Shown here piece after piece: positions 1-6,373 of a DNA stretch of 19,278 nt. The position numbers and the translations under genes are program-made. The stretch comes from DATLBA01 sp035527275 (GTDB lineage: Bacteria; Planctomycetota; Phycisphaerae; FEN-1346). Positions within the stretch are counted from its first letter, which is position 1, and the number at the start of each line of letters is the position of its first letter. The stretch lies in contig DATLBA010000098.1 in assembly GCA_035527275.1 (NCBI GenBank), positions 1 through 19,278 of the forward strand. The letters run 5' to 3'. The notes beneath the pieces are model-generated. The model worked only from the letters and a program-made list of their open reading frames with translations. It searched no databases and was not told the DNA's origin.

Positions 1-758
1 AGCGGGTGGAAATCGCTGATGACGTACTTGCGGACCATCCGCCAGACGAAGCGTTTGAAGATCAGCCACGTCATCGTCGGCACGACCTTCCACAGCCGCA
101 TCTTCGAGCGCTCGCCGACGTTGTACACCGGTCGTGTATGGATGTCGGCCACCCGCATGTCGAAAACGTTCAGCCGCACCAGCAGGTCGTTCGGATAGCC
201 GTACCCTGGATAGATCGCTTCGAGATCCAACAACCGGAGGGCCTCGAGGCTGATGGCGGTATAGCCCGTCTGCGAGTCGGCCACGTGCCAGTACCCGCTT
301 GCGATCTTCGTCAGCATAGATAAGAACGCGTTGCCCAGGTAGCGGTGACCGGGCGTCCGACCCCACGCGCCCTGGTAGAACAGGCGGTTGGCTTTGGCGT
401 AGTCGGTCTCCCCCCGGGCGACCGGACCGACCAGAAAATGCAGCTCCCCGGGATCCATCTGCCCGTCGCCCGCCATCACCGCCGCCACATCGATCCCCCG
501 GCGGACCACTTCCTTGTAGCCCGTACAGATGGCGGAGCCCACGCCCCGGTTCCCCTCGTGCTCGAGCAGAACGGCACGCCCCGCATCACCGTCCGCCTCC
601 ATCCGTCGGCGTACGACACCCGCCGTGTCGTCGGTGCTAGCGTCGTCCACGACAATGATGCAATCGACGAAGTCCGGCATCTTCGTGAGGACTTGGTCGA
701 CCTGAGTTTCTTCGTCATAGCACGGGACCACCACAGCCACTGTCTTGTTTTCAAACAT
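1..758 (-). CDS. Family 2 glycosyltransferase (polyprenyl-phosphate sugar transferase type), 3' end outside window
   Basis: The reading frame starts at ATG 758 and runs open for 252 codons to the left edge, so the C-terminus is missing. It has the GT-A fold signature of family 2 glycosyltransferases: VAVVVPCYDEE at residues 7-17, VVDDASTDDT at 36-45, and a GDGQMDP nucleotide-sugar/metal site at about 97-103. GNRGVGSAICTGY (69-81) and the DSQTGY motif (161-166) resemble dolichyl-phosphate mannose synthase and bacterial undecaprenyl-phosphate sugar transferases. These enzymes move a sugar from an NDP-sugar to a lipid phosphate at the cytoplasmic face of the membrane. The visible C-terminal part is basic and hydrophobic (WLIFKRFVWRMVRKYV), suggesting membrane contact. 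A candidate promoter lies about 90 bases upstream. The neighbouring broken methyltransferase suggests the edge of a glycan-synthesis region. The exact sugar cannot be read from the sequence. Confidence 0.88.
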   Translation of the reverse strand, partial: MFENKTVAVVVPCYDEETQVDQVLTKMPDFVDCIIVVDDASTDDTAGVVRRRMEADGDAGRAVLLEHEGNRGVGSAICTGYKEVVRRGIDVAAVMAGDGQMDPGELHFLVGPVARGETDYAKANRLFYQGAWGRTPGHRYLGNAFLSMLTKIASGYWHVADSQTGYTAISLEALRLLDLEAIYPGYGYPNDLLVRLNVFDMRVADIHTRPVYNVGERSKMRLWKVVPTMTWLIFKRFVWRMVRKYVISDFHP

Positions 759-1085
759 GATTCCGACCCCGCCCCATCGCTACGCCCTGGTGGCTCAAAC
801 GGAAGGCCGGCCCCGCGAAGCGATTACCTCGCCGAGCCGCCGGTATTATAGTTGGCCTTCGCACGGACGCAAGAATTTTCTGTCGTACAAGGCAATAACG
901 TCCAGTTTGTGCAAAATAGAATTCCCCCTTCCCGCGTTATCCCCGGGACGGGATACCGATACGCCTATTCTCACTTTCGCGGGCATTCGTGAACCGGTTA
1001 ATCACAAAGTTAGCAAAGTAGCACTCCCGCTTCACGGAAAAAACCAAGAAATCGCGCCGTGGTTCGGTCGCGCGAACCTGCAGAC
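759..1085. other. Intergenic stretch without a recognisable gene
   Basis: This 327-base gap holds the glycosyltransferase promoter (845-872) and one short perfect hairpin (TATCCC/GGGATA, 938-955). It is less GC-rich around 880-920 and 990-1060 than its surroundings. The open frames crossing it are overlaps of other frames without recognisable protein features. Nothing else was identified. Confidence 0.6.
845..872 (-). promoter_or_regulatory. Candidate sigma70-type promoter for the glycosyltransferase
   Basis: Read on the minus strand, TTGCGT (867-872) and a perfect TATAAT (845-850) are separated by 16 bases. The start codon lies at 758, leaving a leader of about 80 bases. The -10 is strong and the -35 is weak. 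Confidence 0.5.
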
Positions 1086-1599
1086 TCATACCTGCCTCGC
1101 CATGCACAGCACTGCATCCGTTCGGCGGGCGAGAAGCCCCATGAGGCTGAGGCAGCCTACAAAGAACCGGGACCGCGCCAGCCAACGCCACATGGCCTTC
1201 TCGTCATCATCGGCCAACTGGGCGAAACTTCGGCGAATGAAGCTCGGCAGTCGCAGCGACCACACTCGCTCGACCTCAAAACCCGCTTTCTCCAGGTGCC
1301 GCCGCAAGCTGGCCCGTGTAAAATGCGTCAGGTGCCTCGGCAGATCTAGGCCGTACCAGGCGGAGCCAAACCATTGTGCTGACAAACTGTCGAAGCACGG
1401 ACAGGCTATCAAAAGCCGCGCCCCGGGCCGGAGCAAGGAGCGGATCGCCCTCAGAGTCGCCATGGGGCTTGGCACGTGCTCAATGGATGCCCACATGGTG
1501 ACGACGTCGAACGACGCGGCCGGGCTGCAGACCGTCGTTGCCCACCGGCCGAAAGACGAGGCCAGAAATCTCCTGAAACTGGCGGGCATAGGAAAGGAC
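1086..1599 (-). pseudogene. Class I SAM-dependent methyltransferase remnant, N-terminus lost and frameshifted
   Basis: The intact C-terminal frame contains FDVVTMWASIEHVPSP, the post-motif II signature of Methyltransf_11/23-type enzymes, followed by LRAIRSLLRPGARLLIACP and WYGLDLPRHLTHFT. The last two are typical of sugar or polysaccharide-cluster methyltransferases. It ends at a TGA at 1086-1088. Upstream of about 1525 the homologous-looking protein continues in a different minus-strand frame (SYARQFQEISGLVFRPVG), so a one-base frameshift lies near 1520-1530. No GxGxG SAM-binding motif is present, because at about 1600 the sequence switches to an IS630-type transposase fragment on the other strand. 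The gene is therefore truncated and almost certainly inactive. It probably once methylated a glycan or lipid substrate alongside the downstream glycosyltransferase. Confidence 0.72.
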
Positions 1600-1729
1600 G
1601 CCCGGCGGCCGGTGGTGTGCCTGGACGAGACGAGCAAGCAGTTCATCGGCGAGGCGCCGACGGCCGGCCCGTTACGATTACGAGTACCGGCGCAACGGCG
1701 TGGCGAACCTGTTCATGCTGTTCGAGCCG
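1600..1729 (+). mobile_element. Decayed IS630-family transposase fragment
   Basis: One plus-strand frame gives RRPVVCLDETSKQFIGEAP (from about 1603), and a second frame from 1670 gives RYDYEYRRNGVANLFMLFEP. Together these match the catalytic-core pattern of IS630-family transposases, where PVVCLDE carries a catalytic Asp and Y-x-RNG-x-ANLFM follows after roughly ten more residues. A frameshift and a small deletion lie near 1665-1672. Only about 130 bases remain. No terminal repeats or TA duplication can be seen, so this is a fossil. It replaces the N-terminal part of the methyltransferase gene and lies about 45 bases beyond the 3' end of tRNA-Ser. Confidence 0.72.
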
Positions 1730-1775
1730 CCGCCTGTAGGAAGCGGTCTTCGACTGGCGGGGAAAGGAATACCGT

Positions 1776-1865
1776 TGGCGGAGAGGCCGGGATTCGAACC
1801 CGGGGTACCCTTGCGGGCACACTCGGTTTCCAACCGAGCCCATTCGGCCGCTCTGGCACCTCTCC
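1776..1865 (-). tRNA. tRNA-Ser (anticodon GGA), CCA encoded
   Basis: On the minus strand the acceptor stem GGAGAGG pairs with CCTCTCC (1780-1786). The anticodon stem-loop CTCGG-TTGGAAA-CCGAG places anticodon GGA, which reads UCC and UCU serine codons. A long variable arm with a GCAA-capped stem (TGCCCGCAAGGGTA), as in all type II serine tRNAs, precedes the T arm CCGGG-TTCGAAT-CCCGG. The discriminator base is G (complement of 1779), as required for serine tRNAs. The genome encodes CCA (1776-1778), so the mature 3' end needs no added nucleotides. Confidence 0.96.
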
Positions 1866-1884
1866 GCGCGGCCGCGAGACCTTG

Positions 1885-1913
1885 AGAATATCGCGATGGG
1901 AGCAGTCCGTCAA
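1885..1913 (-). promoter_or_regulatory. Promoter of tRNA-Ser
   Basis: TTGACG (1908-1913) and TATTCT (1885-1890) on the minus strand are separated by exactly 17 bases. The tRNA 5' end at 1865 is 19 bases beyond the -10 box, giving a short leader of about a dozen bases. Confidence 0.65.
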
Positions 1914-1928
1914 GCCGGCGAAGACAAC

Positions 1929-1956
1929 GCGGAACGCGGAATGCGGAATGCGGAAC
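1929..1956. repeat. Short tandem repeat, four copies of a 7-base unit
   Basis: Four head-to-tail copies of GCGGAAY (GCGGAAC, GCGGAAT, GCGGAAT, GCGGAAC) lie between the tRNA promoter and the lipoprotein gene. Similar words recur in isolation at about 2034-2040. No function is apparent. Confidence 0.7.
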
Positions 1957-2044
1957 GGGAAATGAAACGGCAAGACGGCGCGCGGTTAGCCGCGACCCAA
2001 CGGGGAGCGGGGAACGCGTGACGCGCGGCAATTGCGGAATGCGC

Positions 2045-2073
2045 TTGCGGGGCGCGGTGGGGTGTGCGCTAAT
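2045..2073 (+). promoter_or_regulatory. Weak candidate promoter for the beta-propeller lipoprotein
   Basis: TTGCGG (2045-2050) and GCTAAT (2068-2073) are 17 bases apart and end 32 bases before the ATG at 2106. Both boxes match the consensus only partly. Confidence 0.3.
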
Positions 2074-2105
2074 GAGAGGCGGCTCCGGATTGAAAGGAGA
2101 CGGCG

Positions 2106-3722
2106 ATGCGTCGCATACGGATGTGGGGTTGGGTGTTTGCTGCGGCATGGGTCCTCGTGGCGGGGGGTTGCTGGCCGAACCGCGTTGCCGTCTCGCCCGA
2201 CGGCAGGACGATGTATTTCAGCCTCAACAAGGAGGGGGGTATTAAGACCGAGGAATCCTCGAACATCTATGCCCTTGATGTCGAAACCGCCGAACTTCGG
2301 CAACTGACCGACTCGCCTGCCATGGAAGGCTGGTGCGTCCTGTCGGAGGACGGCAAGCATTTGCTCCACTCCGCTGCCGCGGAAGACGGGTTTTGGATTG
2401 AGGCCTTAAACCTGGAAAAGGAGTCGAGTACGCCCTTGACAGGGGCTCCTAGGATTTACCTTTATCCCCGGCTTGTTTGTGGCAAGCACGTGCTCGTCGT
2501 GGAAGTGGAGGACTTCAAGAACAGCGAGGGACGCTGGGTGCTGATCGGCCAGGAAGGTAGCGTGCCTCTGCCGCTGCCTGACGGGTATGAGGCCGCCCCT
2601 GGTGAGGTCGCCGTTGCGGAGCATTACTTCGCTTGTGCCGTGAAGCGCAAGGTGTCGGAGCCCGCGTCCGAGGACGCCGGCGAGAACGAGGATAAGGGCA
2701 GCGAGGACAATAAAGACAAGAAGGACAACAAGGACCGCGAGGACCAATGGGAGGTCTTGGTTTACGTAATTGTTCCGGGCCCGGTCGAACCGAAAGAAAG
2801 CGATAACGCCAACGAGCCGCAATCCGGGCACGTGAAGACGATTCAAGTTGCTCAGTGGCTGGTCGATGACGTCGCGCCCGTCGACCTGGCCTTTTCGCCG
2901 GGGGGCAAGCGATTGGTCGCGGCGGTGTTCGGGGCAGGTGCATCGGATGAACATACAGGCTTTTTCGAGTTGGATCCGGCTGGCGAGGCGGAGCCGAAGC
3001 CGCTCTTCGAGGCCAAGAAGGCGTTCTATCCCCAGTGGACGCCGGACGGTCTCGGTCTCGTTTACCTGCGGCTGTGTCCTGAGGACGATAAGTGGCGCGA
3101 GGTGATGCTGTGGCGGGCCGAGGCGGCGGAGCGGCAGATTCTGGCGCGCCTGCCGGGCAAGATGGGAGAGGCCTACACCACCTGGCGTTGGCTGGAGGAC
3201 GGCCGGCTGCGGATCTATCATCTTTCGGACGAGGGCGTCCGCATTGTCGATGCGAAACCCGACGGCTCGGAAGCGGCGGCCAAACGCCTGCCGCGGGAGA
3301 ACCTCAGGGTCCTCAAGCGCCTGGCGGACTTCGAACGGGCGATGGAGAAGGTGCCGGACCTCTCGGAGGGCCAGTGGCCGCCGGCGTTTGCCAAGAAGAT
3401 GAAGATAGTCGCGGATTACCAGGACAAGCACATCGAGAACGCGCCCGAGAGCGTTCAGAAAGCGTTTGAGGAGGTCGTAGAGGCGGCGACGCGATGGGAA
3501 CCGGTACCAGCCATCCCCGAACTGCCGAAGGAAGAGGCCGAGCCGGAACCGTCCGCCGAGAAGGTGAAAGCGGTCGCGGAACCGCTGAAGCAGACCTTCG
3601 GTTCGTTGGAGGACCCCTTCAAGCAGGCTGTTGAGGGGGCAGGAGTCTGGGAATCGGTCCCGGCCGTTCCCGCCATTGCGCCTGCCAACGCATCGGCCAC
3701 GCGCAATATGTCTGCTCGCTAA
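2106..3722 (+). CDS. Lipoprotein with WD40-like (PD40/TolB-type) beta-propeller repeats
   Basis: The start at 2106 is preceded by a clear ribosome site (AAAGGAGA, about 2094-2101). The 538-residue product begins with a basic N-terminus, a hydrophobic segment (WVFAAAWVLVAG) and Cys22 in an acceptable lipobox (AGGC), so it is probably an exported lipoprotein. Propeller-type repeats are visible as VAVSPDGRTMYFS (28-40), IYALDVETAELRQLTDSP (54-71), LAFSPGGKRLVAAVF (261-275) and FYPQWTPDGLGLVYL (307-321). These match the PD40 family found in TolB and peptidase propellers, which usually bind proteins or peptides. Residues 184-214 are an insertion almost entirely of Asp, Glu, Lys and Asn. The C-terminus carries two degenerate copies of a segment ending in VW/RWExVPAxP (about 451-474 and 503-526). 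No enzymatic domain is visible and the specific function is unknown. Confidence 0.85.
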   Translation: MRRIRMWGWVFAAAWVLVAGGCWPNRVAVSPDGRTMYFSLNKEGGIKTEESSNIYALDVETAELRQLTDSPAMEGWCVLSEDGKHLLHSAAAEDGFWIEALNLEKESSTPLTGAPRIYLYPRLVCGKHVLVVEVEDFKNSEGRWVLIGQEGSVPLPLPDGYEAAPGEVAVAEHYFACAVKRKVSEPASEDAGENEDKGSEDNKDKKDNKDREDQWEVLVYVIVPGPVEPKESDNANEPQSGHVKTIQVAQWLVDDVAPVDLAFSPGGKRLVAAVFGAGASDEHTGFFELDPAGEAEPKPLFEAKKAFYPQWTPDGLGLVYLRLCPEDDKWREVMLWRAEAAERQILARLPGKMGEAYTTWRWLEDGRLRIYHLSDEGVRIVDAKPDGSEAAAKRLPRENLRVLKRLADFERAMEKVPDLSEGQWPPAFAKKMKIVADYQDKHIENAPESVQKAFEEVVEAATRWEPVPAIPELPKEEAEPEPSAEKVKAVAEPLKQTFGSLEDPFKQAVEGAGVWESVPAVPAIAPANASATRNMSAR

Positions 3723-3847
3723 ACGCCTGGGGCGGGCCGCTCGCTTGGACGCTCGCGGCTAGTTGGACGCGCTGTGCACGTGCCGCGCCCACGGCCGGCC
3801 GCCCTCTCACGGTGCCACAACGGGGGGCACGATGGCCGAAATCATAG

Positions 3848-3876
3848 TTGCACGCCCCGCCAAAATCGTGTATACT
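3848..3876 (+). promoter_or_regulatory. Promoter of the PilZ gene
   Basis: TTGCAC (3848-3853) and TATACT (3871-3876) are separated by 17 bases. The start codon at 3928 lies about 45 bases past the expected transcription start. This is a good match to a housekeeping promoter. Confidence 0.6.
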
Positions 3877-3927
3877 ACTAGGTCGGTCGAAGTGCGTCTT
3901 TGGGACGCGGCTTGAAGGAGCGCTCGC

Positions 3928-4254
3928 ATGGACACGTCCGCAGAACGCCGCAGCCATCCACGCTTTGAGGTCCCGTGCCGCCTGCGCATCGAAATGGGCG
4001 AGGGGACCGACCTTCGGACCCGTGCGTTGAACATCAGCGACGGCGGGGCGTATTTTCTGGTCGAGGAGCCCCCCGAAGTGGGCCAGCGGGTGAAGGTCCG
4101 GCTGGCGGTTCCGCGTGATACGGCCAACACGTTTTTTCTGGAGCAGTTTGCGGCCGGGGCGCGGGTGGTGCGTCGCGATACTCCCGAGAGCGGCGGGAGG
4201 CGGATCGGCGTGGCGCTGGAGTTCGAGAAGACCCTGACGCTCGACCTATCGTGA
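3928..4254 (+). CDS. PilZ-domain protein (probable cyclic-di-GMP receptor)
   Basis: The product has 108 residues and consists of a single PilZ domain. The N-terminal RxxxR motif is present as ERRSHPRF (residues 6-13), and the second motif, D/NxSxxG, as NISDGGAYF. These two motifs contact cyclic di-GMP in the family, and both are complete here, so ligand binding is likely. The rest (VGQRVKVRLAVP, RVVRRD, RIGVALEF) fits the six-stranded barrel. Stand-alone PilZ proteins act in the cytoplasm as adaptors controlling motility, adhesion or polysaccharide synthesis, but the partner cannot be deduced here. The ribosome site GAAGGAG lies 9 bases before the ATG and a good promoter lies upstream. It converges on the ThuA/Gfo fusion gene, with a foldback element between them. 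Confidence 0.88.
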   Translation: MDTSAERRSHPRFEVPCRLRIEMGEGTDLRTRALNISDGGAYFLVEEPPEVGQRVKVRLAVPRDTANTFFLEQFAAGARVVRRDTPESGGRRIGVALEFEKTLTLDLS

Positions 4255-4297
4255 ATTCTCCTCGGCTCTCTCTCGTGCCGACCAGGCTCGCTTGGGC

Positions 4298-4481
4298 TTA
4301 GAGCCTATCCCAATAACCTCCTCTACTGCGGCTGGCTGCGAAGCCCGAGGCCGGCGTTGTCGGCCCAAAACGTCCTCGACGTGGCGGTTCAGCCACGCCT
4401 CCGGGCGTTTTGGACCTGCCGCCTTGGCCTCGAACTTCTCGCTCAGCCTCGCGACGAGCGGGCTATTCGGATAGGCTCTTA
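4298..4481. mobile_element. 178-bp foldback MITE-like element with TTA target duplication
   Basis: The element proper is 4301-4478, flanked by TTA at 4298-4300 and 4479-4481. Its ends are inverted repeats: GAGCCTATCCCAATAACC on the left against GAGCCTATCCGAATAGCC on the right, 16 of 18 matching. Foldback pairing continues inward (CGAGGCC/GGCCTCG, CCAAAACG/CGTTTTGG) to a perfect central hairpin, CGTGGC-GGTTCA-GCCACG (4379-4396). It carries no open frame with transposase features. Ends starting GAGCC and a TNA duplication are what one expects from elements moved by an IS5-family transposase; that attribution is inferred. The right-hand TTA is the stop codon (TAA, minus strand) of the ThuA/Gfo gene. 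Being highly structured between two convergent genes, it may also terminate transcription. Confidence 0.8.
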
Positions 4482-6221
4482 GTCTTCGTACACCTCAGCC
4501 GGCAGGGGGAGACTCCGGCCCTCTGCGCTGGAACGTTCGGCGGTTTCGATGACGGCGATGACCTCGCGTCCCTGCTCGGCCGTGACGGCGAGCGGTTCGC
4601 CCAGGAGCAGGTGATCGGCGATGTTCCGGTAGTACTCCACGCTGCCGTACGACGATTTGGCGGGGATCTTGCCCTCAAACTTCACGCCCGAGGCGTAACT
4701 GGTCACGTCGACCGTATCTTTCCCGTTGGCCACCAGGCCGCCCAGCGTCCCGAGGATCCGCCACATGGGCTTGCCGACAGCCGCCAGGCTCGACTGCTGC
4801 AGGTCGGCCATCGTGCCGTCCTCGAACCGCACGATGGCCTGGGCGGCGTCCTCGTTCGTCACGTGGTGCCAGAGGCGCTTGTGGAAGAAGCCCGTGACCT
4901 GCGTCACCCGCTTGTCCACGAGGCGGAGGATCCAGTCCGTGAAGTGGGCGCCCCAGTCGTAGAGGGCACCGCCGGAGATGGTCTTGTCGCTGCGCCACCA
5001 CGTGCCCGGCCGGTTGTACCCGCCCGAGCAGCACTCGATGTGGTAGACGTCGCCCAGTAGACCGCGGGCGATGATGTCGCGGATTGCCAGGTAATCGCCG
5101 TCCCATCGCCGGTTGTGGAAGACGCTGAGCATCACCTTCGCGCGTTGGGCGGCCCGGATCATCTTCGTCGCCTCGTCGGTCGTGATGCAGAACGGCTTCT
5201 CGCTGACGATGGCCTTGCCGGCCCGCAGGCACGCCAGGTTCGTCTCGGCGTGGAGGTTGTGCGGCAGGATGTTGACGACCAAGTCCAGGTCTTTCATCTT
5301 GAGCATGGCGTCGAGCGACTCAAACGTCCGGATGCCGGGCAGCTCCTCCTTGGCGGCCTTCATGCGTTCGGGGTTCGTGTCGCAGGCGGCCACGGTCCGA
5401 AGGCCCGGCGTGGCGTTCATCCACTCGCCGTGACCCTTGCCCATGTTGAACGCGGGCCCGTACCCGAGCACGCCGCAGCGTATCTCGCGTTTCGACACCT
5501 CGGCCCCCTGAGTCCACTCGAGGCTTCGGAGCAGGAGTTTCTGGAACTCGGGATGCTGCCAGGCCGTCAGGTCGTGGCCCAGCGCGAGGTAGGCGACGCG
5601 GCCTTTGCCGAAGGGGTGGACGAAAGCAATCGGCATGCGTTTGCCCTGCCAGGTGGCTTCGGCCAGGATGCGGCTCTTTTGCGGGTCGTGGGCCTGAAGG
5701 ATATAGAGTTCGTCCTCGACCACGAAGTCGGGCATGCGGACCGTCAGGTAGTGGTCGCGATCCACGATCCGGACTGGAATCGGCTGCTTGCGCGGATGGG
5801 TCCGGAACTCGGCGTTGAGCATCCGGATATAGGCGCGGCTGCCGCGGAAACTGTCCGCCGCCGAGTGCACGCCCACCAAGCCTCCGCCGGCCTTGACGAA
5901 ATCGAGCAGCCCCTTCTCTCGCTCGGGTGTCAGGTCGTCGCGGAAACCGGTCATGTAGATTAGGACGGCGTCATAGCCGCTCCCGGGAAGCGAGGCCAGC
6001 GTGTCATAGTCACTGGTGGCGTTCACTTCCCAGCGCCCGCCTCGCGCTTGGAGCAGGCCGGCCAGAAGTTCCGCCGCCTGCTGGCTGGGATGAAACAACG
6101 GTCCGCCGATGAGCATGAGAATCTTTCGGGGTTTCGTCTTCGCGGTGCGCTGTTTTACTCGGGCCGAGGGGCGCCTGCCCTGCTTTTTCGTTATTTTTCG
6201 CTTCGCCTTTTTCTTTTCCAT
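4479..6221 (-). CDS. ThuA domain fused to Gfo/Idh/MocA-family NAD(P)-dependent oxidoreductase
   Basis: The 580-residue protein joins two enzymes. Residues 1-33 are a Lys/Arg-rich tail. Residues 34-240 are a ThuA-like (trehalose-utilisation, glutamine-amidotransferase-like fold) domain with KILMLIGGPLFHP, GGGLVGVHSAADSF (112-125) and ALGHDLTAW (213-221). Residues 247-580 are a Gfo/Idh/MocA oxidoreductase: a Rossmann segment CGVLGYGPAF (249-258), the conserved EKPF (341-344) and the C-terminal substrate-binding part with WGAHFTDWILRLV. Such oxidoreductases act on sugars or inositols and the ThuA domain is associated with sugar metabolism, but the substrate is not readable. The two domains commonly occur as separate neighbouring genes. 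The ATG at 6221 follows GAAAGG; a start at Met36 would remove the basic tail and is the alternative. The stop codon coincides with the target duplication of the adjacent foldback element. Confidence 0.87.
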   Translation of the reverse strand: MEKKKAKRKITKKQGRRPSARVKQRTAKTKPRKILMLIGGPLFHPSQQAAELLAGLLQARGGRWEVNATSDYDTLASLPGSGYDAVLIYMTGFRDDLTPEREKGLLDFVKAGGGLVGVHSAADSFRGSRAYIRMLNAEFRTHPRKQPIPVRIVDRDHYLTVRMPDFVVEDELYILQAHDPQKSRILAEATWQGKRMPIAFVHPFGKGRVAYLALGHDLTAWQHPEFQKLLLRSLEWTQGAEVSKREIRCGVLGYGPAFNMGKGHGEWMNATPGLRTVAACDTNPERMKAAKEELPGIRTFESLDAMLKMKDLDLVVNILPHNLHAETNLACLRAGKAIVSEKPFCITTDEATKMIRAAQRAKVMLSVFHNRRWDGDYLAIRDIIARGLLGDVYHIECCSGGYNRPGTWWRSDKTISGGALYDWGAHFTDWILRLVDKRVTQVTGFFHKRLWHHVTNEDAAQAIVRFEDGTMADLQQSSLAAVGKPMWRILGTLGGLVANGKDTVDVTSYASGVKFEGKIPAKSSYGSVEYYRNIADHLLLGEPLAVTAEQGREVIAVIETAERSSAEGRSLPLPAEVYED

Positions 6222-6373
6222 CTTTTACCTTTCTTTTTAACCGCGCCGTTTCCCCGGCGCCGATGCGGGCAACTAAAGGATGCCTATACGAGGGCGGGAG
6301 CCTACATCGACGGACACCGAATGCAAGCAAATTTGAAATTTTTTCCGGGCGGGCGCGAGCCGTCCCGGGCCGC

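Noticed and set aside
745..1965. Plus-strand open frame of 406 codons across the left region
   Set aside because: It passes through a tRNA gene on the other strand and through the methyltransferase remnant. Only the short IS630-like piece within it (about 1603-1665) has protein character.
2406..3431. Long open frame (341 codons) antisense to the propeller lipoprotein
   Set aside because: It has no recognisable domain, is rich in Arg, Pro and Leu as expected from reversed GC-rich coding sequence, and the plus-strand gene has a signal sequence, a ribosome site and propeller motifs.
3723..3800. Possible terminator after the propeller lipoprotein gene
   Set aside because: The repeated GCTCGC/CGCTCGCGG words are mostly direct rather than inverted, and no T-run follows.
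6243..6260. Perfect hairpin GCGCCG-TTTCCC-CGGCGC in front of the ThuA/Gfo gene, considered as a terminator or riboswitch
   Set aside because: No T-run follows it in the direction of the neighbouring transcripts, and a single 6-bp stem is too little to call a riboswitch.
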